Shown in pieces: positions 5,507 to 8,838 of a DNA stretch of 8,838 nucleotides (its first letter is position 1; each line of letters begins with the position of its first letter). A model generated the notes under the pieces. That model was not told where the DNA came from and ran no database searches. It saw only the letters and a program-made list of their open reading frames with translations. Made by a program: the position numbers and the translations under genes. The DNA is taken from positions 1 through 8,838 of the forward strand of contig URQW01000106.1 in assembly GCA_900550105.1 (NCBI GenBank). Reading direction: 5' to 3'. This DNA comes from an uncultured Pelosinus sp. (lineage in GTDB: Bacteria > Bacillota > Negativicutes > UMGS1260).

Positions 5507-6223
5507 ATGAATATATCATTAAACGGACAGCCCTTTTCCTTTGACGTAGTTTTTGTGCCGCGTCGAAAAACCTTACTACTAAGAGTTGTTTCAGCAAGAC
5601 AGCTCGAAATTAAAGCGCCAAAGAATTACCCGCTTGCCCAAATTCGCGCGCTGCTACTTGAAAAGACTGCCTGGATCATAAGCCATGCCGCCCATCTGGA
5701 GCAATTGTCACACGCCACTGTCAATCAAACAATTGCACCGGGTCAAAAAATTTTATTTCAAGGGACGCCCCATGAACTAATCTTCCATGAACATGCCACG
5801 GAAACGAAAGGCATGATCGAACAAGGCGCGATTCATTTATATTTTGCAACAACTTTACCGCAAGCTCCCAAGGCGATACTAGCCCAGCTCTTCCAAGAGG
5901 CAGCGCAGACCAAACTAAGAGAAACTACCGAAACCTGGGCAAAAAAGATCGGCGTCTTTCCCCGCAAGATTACCTTAAAAAACCAAAAGACTTTATGGGG
6001 AAGCTGCTCTTCCGCTGGAAACATTGCTTATAACTGGCAGATTATTATGGCGCCGCCGCAAGTGATGGATTATCTCGTTATTCACGAACTAGCTCATTTA
6101 CGTGAACCAAACCATTCCAAACGATTTTGGCAGATCGTAGCCACTTTTGACCCAGCTTATCAAAAACATCGCCTTTGGCTGAAAGAAAAAGGACTTCTCT
6201 TGCGGCGTCTTTTTTCAAATTAA
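5507..6223 (+). CDS. YgjP-like zinc metallopeptidase domain protein (M48-type, DUF45)
   Basis: The 238-residue protein matches the YgjP/DUF45 family. The N-terminal half has the family's beta-rich lead-in (RRKTLLLRV near residue 19 and LEIKAPKN near 33). The C-terminal half has WGSCSS at 164-169 and the zinc site HELAH at 193-197, with a third histidine at 203 in LREPNHSKRFW, i.e. HExxH-x5-H. No signal peptide or membrane helix is seen, so it is cytosolic. The family is widespread; E. coli YgjP has been described as a nucleotide pyrophosphatase despite the peptidase-like fold, so the activity here is open. The ATG at 5507 has a modest GAGG SD six bases upstream. It is followed 79 bp later by the SIMPL gene in the same direction with no terminator visible between, so read-through is likely. 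Confidence 0.88.
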   Translation: MNISLNGQPFSFDVVFVPRRKTLLLRVVSARQLEIKAPKNYPLAQIRALLLEKTAWIISHAAHLEQLSHATVNQTIAPGQKILFQGTPHELIFHEHATETKGMIEQGAIHLYFATTLPQAPKAILAQLFQEAAQTKLRETTETWAKKIGVFPRKITLKNQKTLWGSCSSAGNIAYNWQIIMAPPQVMDYLVIHELAHLREPNHSKRFWQIVATFDPAYQKHRLWLKEKGLLLRRLFSN

Positions 6224-6302
6224 GAGGAAAAACCAGCTTATATGGCGAAATTCCTTAACAGACTACTCAGTCAAAAACAAAACATTTAGGAGGTTTGAAC
6301 CT

Positions 6303-7016
6303 ATGAACCGATTGAAAACTCTTTTGCTCCTTTGCTTTTGTCTAGCTTTCTTTTTGCCAACAACTTGGGCTAGCGAAGCGCCGACGGTAACCGTTCAGGG
6401 AACCAGCCGGATGGAAATAGAACCAGACCAAGCTTTTATTACTTTAGGCGTCGTAAGTCAAGCCGAAACGGCCGAAGCCGCCAGAGCCCAAAATGCGCAA
6501 AATTCCACTGCCGTCCGTGACAAAATTGCCGCACTCGGAATCGCTGCGCAACAAATTCACACATCGCAATTTGTGATTTACCCTGTCTATGCTAATGAAC
6601 CAGATAAATCCACAAAAGTAGCCAAAATCATTGGCTACCGTGTAACAAACAATATTACCGCACAAGCTGATGATATTGCCAGTGTAGGCACCATCATTGA
6701 CTCAGCCTTAGCTGCAGGCGCCAATCAAGTCACAAATGTACGTTTCCAGAAAAAAAATGATAATGAACTAAAAAAGGCGCTGTTGACAGAAGCTGTACAA
6801 AACGGCTTAGAAAAAGCCCAAACCATTGCGGCAGCTCTCAATAAAAAAATTAAACGCGTTTCTTCCGTAACAGAACAGGATCTTAGCTTCCAACAACCTG
6901 ATTCGCCTCGGTTGATGCTGAAAGCGGAACTATTCAGTAGTAATGCAGCTACACCGATTTCCCCAGGAACCATTATCGCAACTGGCACTGTCTCGCTCAT
7001 TTGTGAACTAGAATAA
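6303..7016 (+). CDS. Exported SIMPL domain (DUF541) protein
   Basis: The 237-residue protein has a clear signal peptide: basic MNRLK, a Leu/Phe core to about residue 18, and a probable cleavage near TWAS-EA (residues 21-25). Two cysteines in the core do not form a lipobox, so a lipoprotein is unlikely. The rest is a SIMPL domain, with the typical opening VTVQGTSRMEIEPDQAFITLGV (continuous from residue 28), alternating strands and Ala-rich helices (about 53-80 and 154-178), GYRVTNNI near 111, and the end IIATGTVSLICELE. SIMPL proteins (E. coli YggE, B. subtilis YlbC-unrelated BP26-type) are exported proteins linked to envelope or oxidative stress, with no known catalytic site. AGGAGG precedes the ATG by nine bases. 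A strong terminator follows 25 bp after the stop. Confidence 0.88.
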   Translation: MNRLKTLLLLCFCLAFFLPTTWASEAPTVTVQGTSRMEIEPDQAFITLGVVSQAETAEAARAQNAQNSTAVRDKIAALGIAAQQIHTSQFVIYPVYANEPDKSTKVAKIIGYRVTNNITAQADDIASVGTIIDSALAAGANQVTNVRFQKKNDNELKKALLTEAVQNGLEKAQTIAAALNKKIKRVSSVTEQDLSFQQPDSPRLMLKAELFSSNAATPISPGTIIATGTVSLICELE

Positions 7017-7040
7017 AACTTACTGTCTATCCTAGCTAAA

Positions 7041-7097
7041 AAAATGGGATGTCTCGCTATCGGTAACCCGATGTATGAGACATCCCGTTTTTATTTT
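7041..7097. terminator. Bidirectional terminator between convergent genes
   Basis: A 10-bp perfect stem, GGGATGTCTC (7046-7055) with GAGACATCCC (7077-7086), encloses a second short hairpin, ATCGG with CCGAT (7059-7072). A T-run follows on the plus strand (7088-7097) and a T-run on the minus strand (A-run at 7038-7044 on plus). It therefore serves both the SIMPL gene and the convergent membrane-protein operon. The plus-strand T-run reaches into the last codons of the minus-strand gene. Confidence 0.88.
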
Positions 7098-7603
7098 GTA
7101 TAAAATTTTGCAAACCATTTGACTAAAAAAAGCGCTAAAATTCCACCGCCCACCCCAGTAATAAACTGCGGCCAACTCATTACAAACAAAATCGCCTTTG
7201 CTGCTGGTGCTGGCAATGTCAAAAAAGATAATAACCAGACAAAAGAACTATACATCATTACGGTTTTAAGCGTCGCCGCTCCCAAAAGCCTCAACCAACT
7301 TGCCCTATGACGTAAACCGTAAAAACTCAACAGAAAAACTGAATTGGCAAGAGCCACAGGCAAAATGAATACAGGCAAAGGCAGCATTTGCTGCGCAAAA
7401 GCCACAAGCGGTGTAATCCAAGCAATAAACAAAGCGGCTCTAAGCCCTACCATTTCACAGGCGAACAGCAAAACACTGTTAACTAGCGTTCCGATTAAAA
7501 AGGTCGTGAACATCGGCGGAATCGGAATCATCAGCCGCAAGGACTGAAACACAAGCGCTAAGGCGAGTAGCAGTGATCCGCGTACAAGCTGACGAAGTTT
7601 CAT
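7091..7603 (-). CDS. Six-helix membrane protein resembling ECF-transporter S components
   Basis: The 170-residue protein is almost wholly hydrophobic, with about six membrane segments: roughly residues 8-25, 33-50, 53-72, 77-96, 107-127 and 135-160, and a basic C-terminus (VKWFAKFYTK). Size, helix count, the Ala/Leu-rich first helix (SLLLALALVFQ) and the pattern GTLVNSVLLFACEMVG...TPLVAF...PVALANSVF resemble substrate-binding S components of ECF vitamin/micronutrient transporters. No EcfA or EcfT gene is present here, which is normal for group II ECF systems, where S genes are scattered. Family is an inference from pattern; substrate is unknown. Start at 7603 is chosen because it overlaps the preceding stop as ATGA; a GTG at 7612 has no SD. 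The stop abuts the shared terminator. Confidence 0.7.
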   Translation of the reverse strand: MKLRQLVRGSLLLALALVFQSLRLMIPIPPMFTTFLIGTLVNSVLLFACEMVGLRAALFIAWITPLVAFAQQMLPLPVFILPVALANSVFLLSFYGLRHRASWLRLLGAATLKTVMMYSSFVWLLSFLTLPAPAAKAILFVMSWPQFITGVGGGILALFLVKWFAKFYTK

Positions 7604-7935
7604 TTGTGCCACTTATGACGCAATCGCCGCACAGTCGAACGAGGCGGTCGTAAGTTTCCGCCCAAAAAAATCCAAACAAGTAAGGCTAACAGCAGCAAGC
7701 TCGCCACTACACTTCCAATAATATCTAGATCTGATAAGACATTGACTATGGTCAACCCAACTAAAAAGGTCAAACTTTTTCCCATATCAATATAGGGATG
7801 GCGTTTTAAAACAAGATAGCAAACAGCTAACACGCCTACATCAATCAACACCCAAGCAAACATGTGTACAAAGACATTTTTCAATAAGCTGCTGCCAATC
7901 ATAATCGCAAAAATTAACAACCAAGCCTGATTCAT
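7600..7935 (-). CDS. Small four-helix membrane protein, unknown family
   Basis: I do not recognise the family. The 111 residues hold about four hydrophobic helices (roughly 4-18, 24-43, 54-68 and 73-92) and end in a strongly basic tail, RPPRSTVRRLRHKWHK, that should lie in the cytoplasm. A conserved-looking polar spot sits between helices three and four (VNVLSDLDIIGS). The ATG has AAAGGAG about nine bases upstream. It follows the PH-like gene by 17 bp and overlaps the next membrane-protein gene by 4 bp (ATGA), so the two membrane proteins are likely made in a fixed ratio and could interact. It is not a recognised EcfT. Real gene: confident. Function: none can be assigned. Confidence 0.75.
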   Translation of the reverse strand: MNQAWLLIFAIMIGSSLLKNVFVHMFAWVLIDVGVLAVCYLVLKRHPYIDMGKSLTFLVGLTIVNVLSDLDIIGSVVASLLLLALLVWIFLGGNLRPPRSTVRRLRHKWHK

Positions 7936-7952
7936 CGAGTATCTCTCCTTTC

Positions 7953-8357
7953 TTAAAATAAGGCGATCTCAGAATGCAGTTGCGGCGCCAAATTAAATAA
8001 GGATTTTTGAATCAGTTCCGCTTCCCCTTGCGTGACCGCTAGTTTTACCCAATACTCACGACCATCGACAAAGTGAAAATAAAACTGATACCCTTTCGTA
8101 GCTTCTTCACAGGAAATTTTATCTAGGTCCGTCAAAAAAACATCATCGTGCTTGACAAGGCCCTTCATGAATTTTTTCCGATAAATCACAAGACGCTTTG
8201 CTGTAACTAAAAAACCCGCATCGGGAATAGAAAGCATAAAAAAGGATTTTTCTAAGGGAACAATACAGGGAATTTCTTCTGGCGGAAACAAATTTGCTCG
8301 AAGAAAATCAACCCAAACGCGTTCTGGAATCTTTTCCATTTCTGTTAAAACAGGCAT
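7953..8357 (-). CDS. Small soluble protein with PH-like domain, first gene of the right-hand operon
   Basis: The 134 residues have no signal or membrane segment. From about residue 35 to 120 the pattern resembles bacterial PH-like domains: GFLVTAKRLVIYRKK (a strand pair ending in the typical R-L-V-I-Y), then DVFLTDLDKIS, then a strand with FHFVDGREYWVKL, and a closing helix (TQGEAELIQKSLF). Such domains occur in many uncharacterised Firmicutes proteins and have no enzymatic role; ligand is unknown. The ATG at 8357 is chosen because GAGGTG lies six bases upstream; a GTG at 8366 lies inside that SD. A promoter with good spacing sits just upstream and the two membrane-protein genes follow, so it could be a cytoplasmic partner of them, which is inference. 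PH-like call is by eye. Confidence 0.75.
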   Translation of the reverse strand: MPVLTEMEKIPERVWVDFLRANLFPPEEIPCIVPLEKSFFMLSIPDAGFLVTAKRLVIYRKKFMKGLVKHDDVFLTDLDKISCEEATKGYQFYFHFVDGREYWVKLAVTQGEAELIQKSLFNLAPQLHSEIALF

Positions 8358-8363
8358 GCCTTT

Positions 8364-8369
8364 CACCTC
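8364..8369 (-). promoter_or_regulatory. Shine-Dalgarno site choosing the ATG at 8357
   Basis: The minus strand reads GAGGTG six bases before the ATG at 8357. The in-frame GTG at 8366 overlaps this motif, so the shorter protein is the better call. Confidence 0.6.
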
Positions 8370-8378
8370 ACTCTTCTA

Positions 8379-8407
8379 ATCCTAACTGATTGCATCACTT
8401 TCGTCAA
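8379..8407 (-). promoter_or_regulatory. Sigma-A promoter of the right-hand minus operon
   Basis: The minus strand has TTGACG (8407-8402), 17 bases, then TAGGAT (8384-8379). Start of transcription would be near 8372, leaving only about 15 bases of leader before the ATG at 8357, just enough to include the SD. Confidence 0.65.
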
Positions 8408-8499
8408 TTCTTTCGAAATTTTGAAAAAAAGTTTATTATTTCCGTTTTCTGTGCATACTTTGATTATATAGAAAATTATTGCATAAAGGAGTGTTTTTT

Positions 8500-8838
8500 A
8501 TGAGTTTTTCCTTTCAGTTATTCGAGCCGAAAAAACCTCGCACGGTGCCAAACACAGAACCACTTGTAGAAGTTCGTCCCAATGGTCGCATCGTTTTTAA
8601 TAAAAAAGCGGCTGATCTTTTGGCAAACAACCGATTTTGCATGCTTGGTTATGATGCGACGCAAGAAGCCGTCGGTATTCTCCCCTTAGAAGAACCAAAA
8701 ACAAATTGTTTTCCCATCCGTTTCGCTTCTAAAGGCGCTTATATCGGCGCCAAACGCTTTTTTAAACATTTTAACATTTTACCGGAAGAATTAATTGAAA
8801 ATCAACCGATTCAATCAGGTAACTTTTTAGGCATTCCT
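8500..8838 (+). CDS. Protein of unknown family, N-terminal part (cut by right edge)
   Basis: From ATG at 8500 the frame is open to the window end, giving 113 residues (MSFSFQLFEPKKPR...). AAAGGAG lies seven to eight bases before the start. There is no signal peptide or membrane helix. It contains VEVRPNGRIVFNKKAADLL near residues 24-42, CMLGYDATQEAVGILPLEE near 48-66, and a basic aromatic stretch GAKRFFKHFNILPEE near 85-99. The strand-rich start with a G-R-I-x-F-N-K-A pattern suggests a small DNA- or ligand-binding domain, but I do not recognise the family and would not assign a role. It is divergent from the PH-like gene across a 142-bp gap. It ends outside the window, so full length is unknown. 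Confidence 0.8.
   Translation, partial: MSFSFQLFEPKKPRTVPNTEPLVEVRPNGRIVFNKKAADLLANNRFCMLGYDATQEAVGILPLEEPKTNCFPIRFASKGAYIGAKRFFKHFNILPEELIENQPIQSGNFLGIP

Noticed and set aside
6330..6345. Possible lipobox in the SIMPL signal peptide
   Set aside because: The cysteines at residues 11 and 13 lie within the hydrophobic core and are not preceded by a small residue at -1, so an ordinary signal peptide fits better.
6444..7000. Minus-strand frames opposite the SIMPL gene
   Set aside because: No SD and no recognisable protein pattern; the plus strand has signal peptide and SIMPL domain.

Overview
This window reads as bacterial chromosome from a low-to-moderate GC member of the Bacillota. Almost every start has a strong AGGAGG-type ribosome binding site, the tRNA gene encodes its own CCA end, and one tiny Gly-rich/hydrophobic protein resembles those of spore-forming Firmicutes. 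A Negativicutes or Clostridia relative is my guess from the style of the proteins; nothing here proves it. There is no sign of phage, insertion sequences, CRISPR or recent transfer.

Left block (1-4000, minus strand): an apparent five-gene operon reads right to left from a sigma-A-like promoter at 3945-3973. It runs: an 82-aa protein of unknown family (3900-3652), a PHP-domain phosphatase of the histidinol-phosphatase type (3617-2850), a secreted CAP-domain protein (2823-1585), and two tandem DUF445 membrane proteins (1558-293, and one starting at 296 that runs off the left edge). Gaps are about 26-34 bp, and the two DUF445 genes overlap by 4 bp (ATGA). Two or three products go to the membrane or outside the cell, so this may be an envelope-related set, but no shared pathway is evident.

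Middle (3976-5182): a separately transcribed 35-aa Gly-rich/hydrophobic small protein (4131-4024, minus) has its own strong RBS and a hairpin terminator that ends just before the operon promoter. Divergent from it is a PPP-type metallophosphatase (4420-5115, plus), with a leader that contains a perfect 14-bp palindrome. A tRNA-Leu(CAA) gene (5352-5267, minus) follows, with a consensus TTGACA promoter and its own terminator.

Right block (5507-8838): two plus-strand genes encode a YgjP-like zinc metallopeptidase (5507-6223) and an exported SIMPL/DUF541 protein (6303-7016). They end at a bidirectional terminator (7041-7097) shared with a convergent three-gene minus operon. That operon runs from a promoter at 8379-8407: a PH-like-domain protein (8357-7953), a four-helix membrane protein (7935-7600) and a six-helix membrane protein resembling ECF-transporter S components (7603-7091, ATGA overlap). 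Diverging from its promoter is a plus-strand gene of unknown function (8500 onward), cut by the right edge.

Most of the content looks like ordinary housekeeping or conserved-hypothetical chromosome. The items most worth a second look are the 35-aa protein, the uncharacterised 82-aa operon leader, the DUF445 pair and the small membrane operon at the right. I saw no clear new multi-gene system.
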